Positions 10,261-19,574 of a stretch of 64,000 nucleotides of DNA are shown piece after piece. The notes under the pieces were generated by a model. It searched no databases. It was not told the origin of the DNA and saw nothing but the letters and a program-made list of their open reading frames with translations. A program made the position numbers and the translations under genes. The stretch's first letter is position 1; the number at the start of each line of letters is the position of its first letter. The stretch covers positions 218,501 through 282,500 of the forward strand of contig CAJNDS010002665.1 of the NCBI GenBank assembly GCA_905221605.1. The letters run 5' to 3'. The DNA comes from Symbiodinium natans (Eukaryota; Sar; Dinophyceae; Suessiales; Symbiodiniaceae).

Positions 10261-10527
10261 AGGTTGGGTCTGGGGTACCCCTTTTAAGCAAAACACGAGA
10301 CTATCGTGCAGGCCCTTAAGACACGATTGTGTTTTCTTCTTTGGGGTTGGCGGGAAGGACAGGCTTTATTCAGGAATATGTTTCAAATCTTTTTGGGCCA
10401 AATTAACCCTAACCCCTAAACCTTAAACTACACCTCAAGGCCCTCATCTTGTAAGGCATCAGATGGTTGCCACTTCGGCAAGACTGGGTGAAATTCATCC
10501 TGCTGCAGTCCATGTGCACTACTAGTA

Positions 10528-10642
10528 CTTGGTAGCCCAGTGGTACCCTTTACCCTGTTTTTGGCTCTGGGTTCCCCTTGGAAAGTACTAACCAAGCAAC
10601 AAAAGGGTACTCTGATTAGAGGATGGTTACTGGGCTACCAAG
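10528..10642. mobile_element. M2 foldback element, intact ends
   Basis: Left end CTTGGTAGCCCAGTGGTACC and right end GGTTACTGGGCTACCAAG are inverted. The middle is non-coding. About 115 bp. Confidence 0.7.
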
Positions 10643-10721
10643 AGTAGGTCCGATCAGGGCTTCGGGTTTATTGTTTTCTTATGACCATGGTTCACCTGCT
10701 AACTCAACCCCAAACACAACA

Positions 10722-10908
10722 CCAAAGAGCCCAAGACCCCTTAAGCATGGGGCACGGTTTAGGGTTTAGGGTTCAGGCTTTAGGCTTTAGGCTTTAGGCT
10801 TTAGGCTTCAGGCTTTGGGGTTTAGGGTTTAGGGTTTAGGGTTCCTATATATGTTAAGGTACATTCTGTGATTGAGGGGTATTGGGCTCTTGGGCTCTTT
10901 GGGTCGTT
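10722..10908. mobile_element. M7 foldback element split by a TTTAGGG/TTTAGGC array
   Basis: Left end CACCAAAGAGCCCAAGACCC and right end GGGCTCTTTGGG enclose a telomere-like array (10755-10842) that includes about five TTTAGGC units. This is the second M7 copy with an array inside. Confidence 0.6.
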
Positions 10909-10929
10909 CACCTCACACTCCCACTGCAG

Positions 10930-11032
10930 GACCTCTTGCTTGAATAGCTGGGAGGGCGGGAAGCCTTGTTGCTTCCGGACGGCCGGGCGGCCAAGTCAGA
11001 CGGTTCTTTCCACAGTTGACAAAGTTAGTGCT
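10930..11032 (+). CDS. Candidate Cys-rich mini-exon
   Basis: A good 3' splice context (CCTCACACTCCCACTGCAG|G, pyrimidine-rich) opens a 34-codon frame reading TSCLNSWEGGKPCCFRTAG and onward to TAG 11033, where a CTTAGGG run begins. Three Cys. One base is left over at the 5' side, so the preceding exon would end with two bases of a codon. Domain not recognised. Confidence 0.35.
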
Positions 11033-11221
11033 TAGGGCTTAGGGCTTAGGGCTTCGGGCTTTGGGCTTAGTGCTTCATGGGGTTTGGGGTCTAGGGTCCC
11101 CAAACCCTAAACTCTCCAGCACCACTCCCGAAGTTTCAGCTCGGGGCAGAGGCAGTACCCGATTCAGGCCTCTCCCTCTTCAAAGGATGTCCGGTTCTGC
11201 TGAACGAGTACCCTGAACCTT

Positions 11222-11428
11222 CAACCCTAAACCCTAAACCCGAAACCCGAAACCCTAAACCCTAAACCCTAAACCCTAAACCCTAAACCCTAAACCCTAA
11301 ACCCTAAACCCTAAACCCTAAACCCTAAACCCTAAACCCTAAAACCGAAACCCTAAACCCTAAACCCTAAACCCTAAAACCCGAAACCCGAAACCCTAAA
11401 CCCTAAAACCCTAAACCCGAAACCTAAG
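11222..11428. repeat. CCCTAAA array with CCCGAAA variants
   Basis: A roughly 200-bp C-strand array. The next 200 bp (11429-11629) hold diverged repeats and short unique DNA without a gene. Confidence 0.9.
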
Positions 11429-11629
11429 TAGGTTCTGGGCTTAGGCTTCGGGCACAAGATCCCAGCCCTAAGGTTTTCGGGTTTTGGGCTTTGGGCTTTG
11501 GGCTGAGGACTGAACACCAGCGGGGGAGTGGGTAGTGTTTCTCTCCTCCTAAACCCCAAATTCGATATCCGGCGCCCTAAGCCCTACACCCTAGCCTAGA
11601 CACAATACTTCGCCCCTCTTCCCGCTAAG

Positions 11630-11743
11630 GCTGGCTTCTACAACGACGGCCCGGTTTGCGCCGCGAAGGGCACGGAGGACGAAGTCGGTGCGCTGAACGT
11701 GGAGATTCATGGGGATAAGGCAGAAAGAAGAAACCTCAAGCAC
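11630..11743 (+). CDS. Candidate mini-exon with strong acceptor
   Basis: The pyrimidine-rich CGCCCCTCTTCCCGCTAAG precedes G at 11630. Phase 0 gives 38 open codons to TAG 11744: AGFYNDGPVCAAKGTEDEVG then ALNVEIHG. GFYNDGPVC-like spacing is common in extracellular Cys-rich repeats, but there is only one Cys. The real exon probably ends before the stop; no donor was fixed. Confidence 0.35.
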
Positions 11744-12060
11744 TAGTTCATAAAGAGCCAAGGGGGTGTATGGCTAAACCACTAGCCAAACGCAAACCTT
11801 ACCAAGGGTTTAGGGTTTATGCTGGGGCCCGGTGTCTGCTTCCACCTCCCCCAACCCCTGAACCCTAAATACCCTAAACCCCCTAGTCAAACCCTAAGCC
11901 CTAAACCCGCTAAATATAAACTGATGGAATGTTCCTTACACCCTAAACCCTATCTTCCTGAATCAAGGGGTATCGTTGGAGTTTATGCGCGCAAGGGCCT
12001 TGATATTGTAGTACCCAGAAGGGCCCCATCCCCCGAAACTTGTAAGGCATCAGGGAGTAA

Positions 12061-12184
12061 GGGTTTAGGGTTTAGGGCTTAGGGCTTAGGGTTTAGGGTT
12101 TAGGGTTTAGGGTTTAGGGTTTAGGGTTTAGGGCTTAGGGCTTAGGGCTTAGGGCTTAGGGCTTAGGGCTTAGGGCTTAGGGCA
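12061..12184. repeat. TTTAGGG array passing into CTTAGGG block
   Basis: The first part is TTTAGGG and the last about 60 bp is homogeneous CTTAGGG, so the variant spread locally. A further TTTAGGG array follows at 12283-12370. Confidence 0.9.
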
Positions 12185-12195
12185 GGGATTTGCAG

Positions 12196-12282
12196 GACGT
12201 ACAGGCGACTCCCGAGGAGTGCGCGGCCTTGGAGATTGGGGTCTTCCCAGACCTGCCAAAGTGCATGTCGGCATCTCAGAGG
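12196..12282 (+). CDS. Mini-exon candidate, 87 bp, phase 0-0, LPKC end
   Basis: Starts after TTTGCAG|GAC and ends at AGG|GTTTAG, where the donor GT is the first GT of the following TTTAGGG array. The 29 codons read DVQATPEECAALEIGVFPDL then PKCMSASQR. The ending P-x-C-M recurs at 33.4 kb (PPACM) and 41.64 kb (LPRCM). In many extracellular repeats an exon ends near a Pro-x-Cys, but the family is not identified. A second frame is also open; this one was chosen for its Cys pattern and matching boundaries. Confidence 0.42.
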
Positions 12283-12492
12283 GTTTAGGGTTTAGGGTTT
12301 AGGGTTTAGGGTTTAGGGTTTAGGGTTTAGGGTTTAGGGTTTAGGGTTTAGGGTTTAGGGTTTAGGGTGGAAGGTTGGTTTAGGGCCTTTAGGGCCTGTG
12401 CTTCGACAGCTTCGACGCCCCGACTTGTACGCGCTAGGGAGGCCTAAGCACACTAAACCCCAAGCCCTTACAAGAAGGGGCTCCCTAATTAT

Positions 12493-12606
12493 CTAGGATG
12501 CCCAGTAGTACCCTTATTCCCTTTTTGGGGGTTTAGGTTCCCTTATAAACCCCTTTAAGCAAAAAAGGGCACCCTTTTTTAAGCCTAGGTTACTGGGCAG
12601 CCTAGT
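12493..12606. mobile_element. M2 foldback element (CTAGGATGCCCAGTAG)
   Basis: About 114 bp, with ends CTAGGATGCCCAGTAGTACC and GGTTACTGGGCAGCCTAG. Nearly the same sequence lies at 42757-42869, so this subfamily moved or was copied recently. Confidence 0.75.
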
Positions 12607-13264
12607 TATAAGTGGAGTTGTAAGGGTCATATTGGGTGATACGTATCCTGGCTTAGGCCATAAGTCGTCCCTGAATGTCTAGTAAGGAGGCCTCTCCTTG
12701 TAGGAAAGCAATATGAACCTCTGAAGATTAGGTATCCTTTCGATACCCCTCATAAAGGTCCTTCCTCATAGACTCCACATGAGTGGTCCGAACTGGGGCC
12801 CATGCTTGCCTTTATGGATTAGACATCTGTCCAGTGGTAGGTTTGAACGTCTCTTGTAAGTTTGTTACCCTTAATCCCCTACATAATCCTTAAAAAAAGC
12901 CATAAACATAACTTTTGTACGGCCCCACACCTGCCCCAGTGTTCTTCTTTCAAAGCCCTCAGAAGTCGACAGGGCGAGAAAGGGCTTCAATAAATTAAGA
13001 CTCGTACCCCTAAGGTTGTACCCCTAAAGGTTCGCCTTCATGTGCCCCTGATACGGCCCGTATATTCCCTTAAAGGATCTTTAGAAAGGGTTATTAAAAC
13101 CCAAGGGCAAAACCTTAAGAGTCCAAGGTACAACCCCTAGATCCTTGTTCGTCCTCTGTCATTTGGGAAGATAGCTGAGCCCTGCTAGGCAGGACCTTGG
13201 TATGCTTGATTTTCCCCTTGCAAGCCTTAGTGTGCTTGAGGACCCCATAGAACAGATCCTAAAC
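12607..13264. other. Gene-free stretch of diverged foldback fragments
   Basis: Pieces shared with 16.93-17.31 kb (GGGTGATA, GGAGGCC-type ends), with 21.3 and 49.84 kb (TTACCCTTAATCCCCTA then TAAACAT), and a hairpin with ACCTTAAG arms (about 13010-13145). No open frame worth calling. Confidence 0.5.
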
Positions 13265-13339
13265 GGTTTAGGGCTTAGGGTTTAGGGTTTAGGGTTTAGG
13301 GTTTAGTGTTTAGTGTCTAGGGCTCTGAAGGTTCTTCAG

Positions 13340-13414
13340 AGGTGTTTGCGCCCTGCTTGCCCCAACGAGGCCGGTCTGCGCGACAAAGTTTCCGCTCTTG
13401 GCGAGGCGGAACCA
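13340..13414 (+). CDS. Candidate mini-exon with C-x4-C
   Basis: After TTCTTCAG|AGG the frame reads RCLRPACPNEAGLRDKVSAL then GEAEP, entering a CCCTAAA array. TTTAGGG lies upstream. Two Cys. Acceptor reasonable, donor uncertain (GAG|GCGGAA would be a GC donor). Confidence 0.28.
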
Positions 13415-13416
13415 TC

Positions 13417-13900
13417 CCCTAAACCCTAAACCCTAAACCCTAAACCCTAAACCCTAAACCCTAAACCCTAAACCCTGACAACCCAGCGTAAAAAGCCCTA
13501 AAATCCTCAACCCCAAAGACTGGCTTCGATACTTTTAGGCCCATGTTGCAACAGGGGCCCGCTTTACACATAGAAAAAACCTAGGCAGAGAAACAGAGTT
13601 TATGTACATCTATCTATATCTATATCTATATATATATATATATGTGTGTGTAAGAGCCCCAAGCCCTAAACCCCCTAAACCCCACAGAAACTTTCAACCT
13701 CCCCCCACCCACCCCGTCCTGCCTCAAGAGAAAAACATTGAGCACAAACTTAAGCCCTACCCATAACCTTAACCCTAAACCCTGTAAACCCTGCAAACCC
13801 TTAAAACCCTCTAAACCTGCAATCCCTGTAAAAACCTATATAAAAGCCCCATAAACCCTATAAAAACCCCATGGACCCTATGCACCCTAAACCCTAGCTT
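13417..13900. repeat. CCCTAAA array and diverged C-rich repeats
   Basis: Perfect array at 13417-13479. From 13490 to 13900 the sequence is a mix of eroded CCCTAAA and CCCTGTAAA units with a short TATATC/TA microsatellite near 13610-13650. No gene seen. Confidence 0.7.
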
Positions 13901-13904
13901 GCAG

Positions 13905-13981
13905 GTCCTACAGCGCCAGCCAGGACTGCAACAAGTGCATCGCAGACCAGCCCTGCGCCTGCCAGGCGCCACCTTCAGGGG
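13905..13981 (+). CDS. Cys-rich mini-exon candidate (SQDC-x2-C)
   Basis: CTTGCAG|G begins an island reading SYSASQDCNKCIADQPCACQ then APPSGG, four Cys in 13 residues. CCCTAAA precedes and a TTTAGGG array (13994-14062) follows. An alternative acceptor is AGCCAG|GAC, which would give the same GAC-TGC start as the exons at 31179, 50362 and 54872. The C-x2-C with ysa.q.C spacing recalls TNFR- or ephrin-receptor-like repeats; this is inference only. Confidence 0.38.
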
Positions 13982-14062
13982 GCTTATGGGGCCATAGGGT
14001 TTAGGGTTTAGGGTTTAGGGTTTAGGGTTTAGGGTTTAGGGTTTAGGGTTTAGGGTTTAGGG

Positions 14063-14531
14063 CTTATGACTTACTTCGCCTTCAGTTGAACTTTGAGCTT
14101 TTTGGGTTTCCTTATTTAGTAGGAATATTAAAGTTTAAGCTTTTTTCCGCCTGGTTATTGGAGAAGTAACTGTGGGGCTTACAGGGCCCATAGGGTTTGT
14201 GGTTTAGGGTTTCGGGCTTGGGCTTCTGGAAGCCTAAACCCTCTAAGCCTCAAAAGGGCCCGAGGGCCTGAACACTAAAGCCCTACACCCTAAACCCTAG
14301 ATCCTAGACCCTATAAGCTCGCTCGAGGGCTTTCAGGACTTACAGGCCCATATATGTGCTTTTGGGGCCTATAGGGCTTGAGGAGCCTTCAGGGCTTAGA
14401 GGGCTTTAGGGTTGAGGGTTTAGGGCTAGGGTTTTGGGTTTTCGGGCTCTAGGGCGTGGGCTAAGTGTTTGGGGCTCAAGAGATCTCATCTAGGGCTTGA
14501 GAGGCCTGGGGAGTCTAGCGTTTGCGGGTTT
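14063..14531. other. Diverged telomere-like and foldback remnants
   Basis: A hairpin-like segment with AAGCTTTTTTCCG and GAGCTTTTTGGG arms (about 14095-14160), then eroded heptamers. Nothing coding. It is the left flank of the LTR element. Confidence 0.5.
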
Positions 14532-14674
14532 TGTAGAAATGCAAGGCGTATTTGCATTACTTTTGATGAGCTACAATGGCTTTAACACTGCGATGCTCAC
14601 TGGCTCAAGTGCACGATAAAAAGGAGTGCTACTTAGCGGTTTTGTGCTCCGTCTGTATGCTGACCTGATAACTT
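14532..14674 (+). repeat. 5' LTR
   Basis: 143 bp, TGTAGAAATG...GATAACTT. It contains ATAAAAAGG at about 14620, which could be a TATA-like element. Just after it, GATAAC-TTTAG-GTTATC forms a small palindrome. Confidence 0.8.
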
Positions 14675-14676
14675 TA

Positions 14677-14690
14677 GGTTATCAGCCGTA
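14677..14690 (+). promoter_or_regulatory. Possible primer-binding site
   Basis: GGTTATCAGCCGTA lies directly after the 5' LTR. Its TATCAG core resembles the initiator-Met tRNA primer site of many Ty1/copia elements (TGGTATCAGAGC). The match is short, so this is a suggestion only. Confidence 0.3.
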
Positions 14691-14697
14691 GGGTCTC

Positions 14698-15926
14698 ATG
14701 ATGGCACTGCCAATCGCGAATGCCCCTGCAGACGACAACGCAGAAGATGGCACTGCAGCTACGTTCAACTTGCAGGTGAACAACATGTACAGAACGCAGC
14801 AGCAGTTGATCATCATTCAGCAGAACGAGGATGCAGAGCGGTTGCGTGTCGAGGCAGATCGAAGACATGCAGAGATCCTGGAAACGGCGAGGTCGCAGGC
14901 AAGAGTCGAAATGACCGAGTTGGAGCTGCATGCAGACGCCCAACACAGAGCCCGCTTGAACGTCATAGGAGATCGCATGGATTTCGCGTTCCAAGAGCTA
15001 CAGCAACAACTTGTTGAACTTGTTGAGACCCAGGCAGCATTACGAGACAGGAGTTTGGAGCTTGACCAAGCCGCGCGGGATGCACAGACGCTCAGAATGC
15101 GCAACCTCCAACTCGAGTCGCAAGGCAACATGATTCTCGAATCGGAATCACGCCTGCGCGCACACTTTGAACAGAACGAGCACTCTCTTGCGAGCCTCAG
15201 GACAACCTATGAGAGAAACAGAGAGATGCAGCTCGAGTTCTTAGGTGATGAGTTTAGGGGACATATGCAGTATGAGGTAAACATGTCCGAGGATGTGATC
15301 CGATTCGATTTGCTGGCGAAGGCAGTCCTACCGGATCCCGGCCGGACGGAGGAGCAGCGACTAGTCAAGGCCGGCACAAACTACCGCAAAGCTGAAGCCG
15401 CGAAAGGCATGCCTGAAAGCTCGTGTATTACCACGATGCTGAGGTGATCGACCTCCGGCACGCCAAGCTCCTTGACGACATGTCGGAGCACCCTTTCGGC
15501 TTCAGCTATGGCGGGGCCTTCGTCGGGATCAAGTGCTACGCCGATGTGGTCTTGAGGCTGCCAGCTGCCCGAGAACTCTTCAACTTTGTCGGGAAGTACG
15601 AGATCGAAGGCCAATCTACCCAAGACGTCATTGCCGAGCTAAAGCAAGTGATCGAGGAATCTTCGGATCAGGCTCGTCGTCAAGCGGAGCGCACCCAGTA
15701 TTACGCACAGAAGAACCGGGAGCTCGCACAGCAGCATGCTCATGATCGCAATGTGCAATCCACGGGTGCATCTTCGAAGGCTCCTCCCGCGGCACCAGGC
15801 ATCCGTACCTCCTCGAACACTGCTGGGCAGTGGGCGCGCAGTGGCCAATGGTCGTGGAGCGACCAGGATTGGAGCAACTGGAACTGGAACTGGCGCCAAT
15901 CCAGCTGGCAGCGATGGAGGTGGTAA
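14698..15926 (+). pseudogene. gag-like ORF of the LTR element, one frameshift
   Basis: ATG at 14698 lies 23 bp after the 5' LTR. Frame 1 runs 249 codons to TGA 15445. A second frame is open from 15417 (after a TGA at 15414) to TAA 15924-15926, so a -1 shift within 15417-15444 would join about 409 residues. Residues about 20-190 are Gln/Glu/Arg-rich and look helical or coiled-coil. The next part is a compact domain, then a second charged helix. The end is Trp-rich (GQWSWSDQDWSNWNWNWRQ) instead of a CCHC knuckle. No standard slippery heptamer is visible in the overlap, so a one-base indel is more likely than programmed frameshifting. The Gag assignment rests on position and architecture, not on a recognised domain. 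Confidence 0.6.
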
Positions 15927-16067
15927 AACCACGCGATTCCATCAGCTATACTGTAGCTCAATTTTGTTTCCCCAAACCTGCCGCATGATCTTTGGTGGGA
16001 AAACTTCAGCCACCCGCAAAGGTGGGCCGCAATCCTATTTCCACCTTAGCTTCGTGCCGAGCACGGT

Positions 16068-16075
16068 GAGGGGGG
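16068..16075 (+). promoter_or_regulatory. Polypurine tract
   Basis: GAGGGGGG-type purine run (GAGGGGG with a further G upstream) ends exactly at the first base of the 3' LTR, where plus-strand priming is expected. Confidence 0.6.
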
Positions 16076-16218
16076 TGTAGAAATGCAAGGCGTATTTGCA
16101 TTACTTTTGATGAGCTTCAATGGCTTTAACACTGCGATGCTCACTGGCTCAAGTGCACGATAAAAAGGAGTGCTACTTAGCGGTTTTGTGCTCCGTCTGT
16201 ATGCTGACCTGATAACTT
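16076..16218 (+). repeat. 3' LTR
   Basis: 143 bp, 142 identical to the 5' LTR. It runs into TAGGTTTTAGGG, so the element lies in or next to telomere-like sequence. Confidence 0.8.
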
Positions 16219-16330
16219 AGGTTTTAGGGCTTTAGCGATTTAGGCTTGAGGTATAGAGTTGTTGGTCCTTAGGGGTTTCCAGGTCTCGGAGGACGCCCCC
16301 CCCCCCCACCCCAAGTATGAAAGACAAGTC

Positions 16331-16585
16331 AGGGTTTAGGGGTTGGGGTTTAGGGGTTAGGGTTTAGGGTTTCGGGTTTAGGGTTTAGGGTTTAAGGTTC
16401 AGGGTTCAGGGTTTAGGGGTTAGGGTCTAGGGTTTAGGGTTTAGGGTACGTAAGCTGGTTTAACAGAGCACCACAGACAGTTCCAGGTCCACGAGACAAA
16501 GGCCAGGGAAGGGACCAAACCCTAAACCCTAAACCCTAAACCCTAAACCCCAAACCCTAAACCCTAAACCCTAAACCCTATACAC
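16331..16585. repeat. TTTAGGG then CCCTAAA arrays
   Basis: Degenerate G-strand array 16331-16448 and C-strand array 16517-16581 around a 65-bp island. No coding call. Confidence 0.85.
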
Positions 16586-16621
16586 TTCAGGAGCCCCCAG
16601 GTGCTTTTCCGGGTTTTTCTG

Positions 16622-16724
16622 GCTGGTTCATAGTAGGGGAATGAGGGTATGAGATACCCTATATCATCCCTTAAAGGGTAGATCTAGGGCCGAAATTCCC
16701 TCATTCCCTACTAATAACCGGGCT
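16622..16724. mobile_element. M1 foldback element
   Basis: GGTTCATAGTAGGGGAATGAG arm and the inverse arm ATTCCCTCATTCCCTACTAA about 60 bp later. Non-coding. Confidence 0.7.
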
Positions 16725-17345
16725 TTTTTTGGAAGGCTCCATGTACCTCGGGGTTTAGGGTTTAGGGTTTAGGGGTTAGGGTTCGTTCATTTGTACTTGG
16801 GCCCCAAGTCCTTAAACACAGCAGGCACTTTGAGGCCCCTACCTATCTACGTACATGGACCCTTTGCGGTTTGAGGGTTCAAACCTAAGCTTGCCCGCCA
16901 CTTTGCAGATGGATTGCCAAGATGGCTACGAGTTCTTGGGCGGAAAGCCGCTGGCCCAGTCATCTGGTAAAACCTAAGTTTAAGGGAAAGAGGGAGGGAC
17001 CCCTACAACATCTTATTCCCAATATAACCCCCATACATTACACAGTCCCTGTATACTATATATACCTAAGTAGCTCCTACATTACCCCTAAGTCCCCTAC
17101 AAGGGTCTTGATAAGCCCTAACCCAGAGCCCCTAACCTTAAACAAACTTCAAACTCAGACCTTCAACAAACCCTACAAGGAGGGGCCCCCTACTTATAAG
17201 CAGAGTTTTCAGGACCTTATATCGGGTGATAAGAATGCCATCTTACGTTATAAGTCCCTTAACTATGGTTAGTATAGTTAGGGAGGCCCTCCTTGTACGT
17301 CCCAAGGTTTCCAAACCCACGCCCCGAACCCTCAATCCCCAAAAC
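16725..17345. other. No convincing gene; shared foldback fragments
   Basis: A 116-codon + frame at 16922-17272 crosses a repeat fragment shared with 12.61-12.70 kb and with 34.82-34.87 kb, so it is treated as chance. The composition is AT-richer than the surroundings. Confidence 0.4.
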
Positions 17346-17348
17346 CCT

Positions 17349-17526
17349 ACTTGGAGGTTCATGGTACTTTTCGACTAGCTGTACTTACAACCCACTAAGA
17401 AAGCCCCTTAAGTGCCCTAACATGGTTATAGTAGGGTGATGGTGATAAATAACCCTAAACCCCAAACCCCAAACCCTAAACCCTAAACCCTAAACCGGGG
17501 TAGTCAGTACCACGAACCTCCAAGTA
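17349..17526. mobile_element. M3 foldback element split by a CCCTAAA array
   Basis: Left arm CTTGGAGGTTCATGGTACTT and right arm AGTACCACGAACCTCCAAG belong to the M3 family. A CCCTAAA array (17450-17495) sits between the middle of the element and its right arm. Confidence 0.65.
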
Positions 17527-17609
17527 AAGCGTGAAGCCCAAAGTTGGGCATTTCTCGAAGCTCGCATCCCTCAAGGCTGTCGACTCAGATGTTTCAGCCC
17601 CAAGAAAAG

Positions 17610-17800
17610 GGTTCAGGGTTTAGGGTATGTCGTGTAGAGTTTCGGGCTTGGGCTTAGGGTTTAGGGTTTAGGGCTTAGGGCTTAGGGCTTAGGGCTTAGG
17701 GCTTAGGGCTTAGGGCTTAGGGCTTAGGGCTTAGGGCTTAGCGTTTAGGGCTTTAGGGCTTAGGGCTTAGGGTTCAGGGCTTAGGGCTTAGGGCTTCGGA
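17610..17800. repeat. CTTAGGG variant array
   Basis: Mostly homogeneous CTTAGGG (about 17 units) with a few TTTAGGG. Same variant as at 12.12, 32.57 and 36.09 kb. Confidence 0.9.
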
Positions 17801-18029
17801 TGCCCAAGCCCAAACACAAAGGGCTCAGAGTCGCAGGTGTAAGGCTTGGGGGGGTCCGAGGGTTGACCCACATGGGGCAGTTCCTCTAAAGACGTCGGCT
17901 CAGGTCCTTAGAAGAATCAGACCCCAGCTTAGAGAATTAATTGCCCTAAACCCTAAACCCTAACCCCTAAATACCCAGATCGGCTTCAGGACAACAAAGG
18001 GCAGGGTCTTACCCATGCAGCAAGAATTT

Positions 18030-18470
18030 TCCCCTCTCATAGTTGGAGACGCAGCCGCGCTAGGGTTGGGGGTTTAGGTATGCTGAGGTTTAGGGATATC
18101 ACCCAGGTATAACTGCACTTAGAACCCACTTGTAAGTCCCTAAAGTTCCCTAACATCTCTGTCCTGGGGTTATAAGTATAGTCAGAATTGTGGTGTACAA
18201 GTACCATGAACCTCCAAGTACTACCCCATGTGGCCACTGTATAATTACCCAGAGACCCCAATACCTCTTTCTTCAAGAATACACCTTTTTGTCATGTGGG
18301 GGTTTAGAAAATAGGGGACCCCCAATAAGGATCCCTACCGTATAGAATGGACCCCAATCAGGTGCCCCTAACTTCAGAATTCCCCATGTAGGGGTCCTTG
18401 ATGTACATGAGGGTCCTGAGTTAAGGCGTATTGGCCTCGTTGGGTACCATCGGGGGATTTTCCCAAGAAA
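18030..18470. mobile_element. Partial M3 and M9-like foldback fragments
   Basis: An M3 right arm (GTACCATGAACCTCCAAGTA) at about 18201-18220. Then paired GGGGACCCCC / GGGGTCCTTG stretches (18313-18415). No gene. Confidence 0.5.
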
Positions 18471-18855
18471 TGGGATTTAGGGCTGCGGGCTGGGAGTTCC
18501 TAATGAGCTAGAAAGAATTTGGGGGGGGTGGGGGGCTGTGCGTGATGCCCCTATCTTGGGAAACATCCATTTGCCTGCTGTTGTTTCTTCACCCGGTAGC
18601 CTAAGCCCTAAGCCCGAAACCCTGAATCCCAAACCCTAAAGGCCGACCTGCTAAACCCTTGGTCTATGTGGCTGAAAAACCAAAACGCTACAGGGTTCAT
18701 GGTTTGGGGTCGAAGGTTTAGGGGTTTAGGGTTTAGGGCTTCCTAAACCCCAAACCCTAAGAAAACGAAGCCGCCAACCCCCAACAGAGGCCGCCAGGGC
18801 CGAGAACATGCGCTTTCAACAAGCCCTTCCTGCCGCCACCTCCCGTGCGCACTGT

Positions 18856-18985
18856 TTAGGGTTTTGGGCCTTTTGGGTTTAGGGTTTTGGGTTTTGGGTT
18901 TTGGGTATTGGGTTTTGGGTTTAGGCTGGCTTGGGTGTTTAGGGTTTGCAACACAGGGTTATAGAGTTTGGGGTTTAGGGTTCAT
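18856..18985. repeat. TTTTGGG / TTTAGGG mixed array
   Basis: Heptamers of the form GTTTTGG dominate 18884-18925. A short open frame beyond it (18986-19058) contains a DLLDVCWSFSGSS stretch but has no splice support. Confidence 0.75.
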
Positions 18986-19319
18986 GATTCGACTGCGGAT
19001 CTACTTGATGTGTGCTGGAGCTTTTCGGGCTCCTCTCTCAATGGCGAAGAAGGGTACAGGGTTTAGGGCTTAGGGTCTAGGGTTTTAGGGCTTACGGTTT
19101 TAGGTTTTAGTGACTGAATGGCCTACAAGCCTTAAAACCGCAGAGCTGTAAAACCTCAAGCACTAAAGCCTTGAACCCTCAAACCGTTCAGGGCTTTTGG
19201 GCTGTAGGCCCTCTTATTATCGGGTTCTTCAGCGAGGGTTTTGGGTTCAGGGCTCAGGGCTCAGGGTTCAGGGTTCAGGGTTTAGGGTTTAGGGTTTAGG
19301 GGTTTAGGGTTTAGGGTTT

Positions 19320-19397
19320 AGACCCTCAGCCCTTACGCCCTCGTGGTTGGAACCCTACGCCAGGTCTCACCCCAAAGAGCCCAATACCCCTAAACCC
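19320..19397. repeat. Second copy of the 7287-7363 segment
   Basis: About 77 bp almost identical to 7287-7363, including GCCCTCGTGGTTGGAACCCT and the left end of an M7 element, and entering CCCTAAA repeats at the same point. Confidence 0.7.
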
Positions 19398-19574
19398 TAG
19401 TCCCTAATCCTTAATCCCTAATCCCTAAACCCTCAGCCCTGAACCCTAAACCCTAAACCCTAAGCCGGGGAAAATGGACTATTTATTCGTGGTGAGTAGG
19501 GTGAAAGCCCTAAACCCAAAACCCCTAATTGCTAAACCCCGAAACCCCGGGACCCCTACACTTGGCTGTCTTCT

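Larger units (their letters stand above)
14532..16218 (+). mobile_element. Compact LTR retroelement with a single gag-like gene (TR-GAG/TRIM-like)
   Basis: Two direct 143-bp repeats (14532-14674, 16076-16218) differ at one base (A14573 / T16117) and start with TG. A purine tract (16068-16075) abuts the 3' copy. GGTTT occurs at 14527-14531 and 16220-16224 as a possible 5-bp target duplication, though this motif is common here. Between the LTRs there is one coding region and no room for protease, reverse transcriptase or integrase, so mobility would depend on proteins from another element. Near-identical LTRs imply recent insertion. The whole unit is under 1.7 kb. Confidence 0.8.

Noticed and set aside
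15417-15447. Programmed frameshift in the gag-like gene
   Set aside because: No standard slippery heptamer in the window; an indel is simpler.
16922-17272. 116-codon protein
   Set aside because: Crosses a dispersed repeat fragment shared with 12.6 and 34.8 kb.
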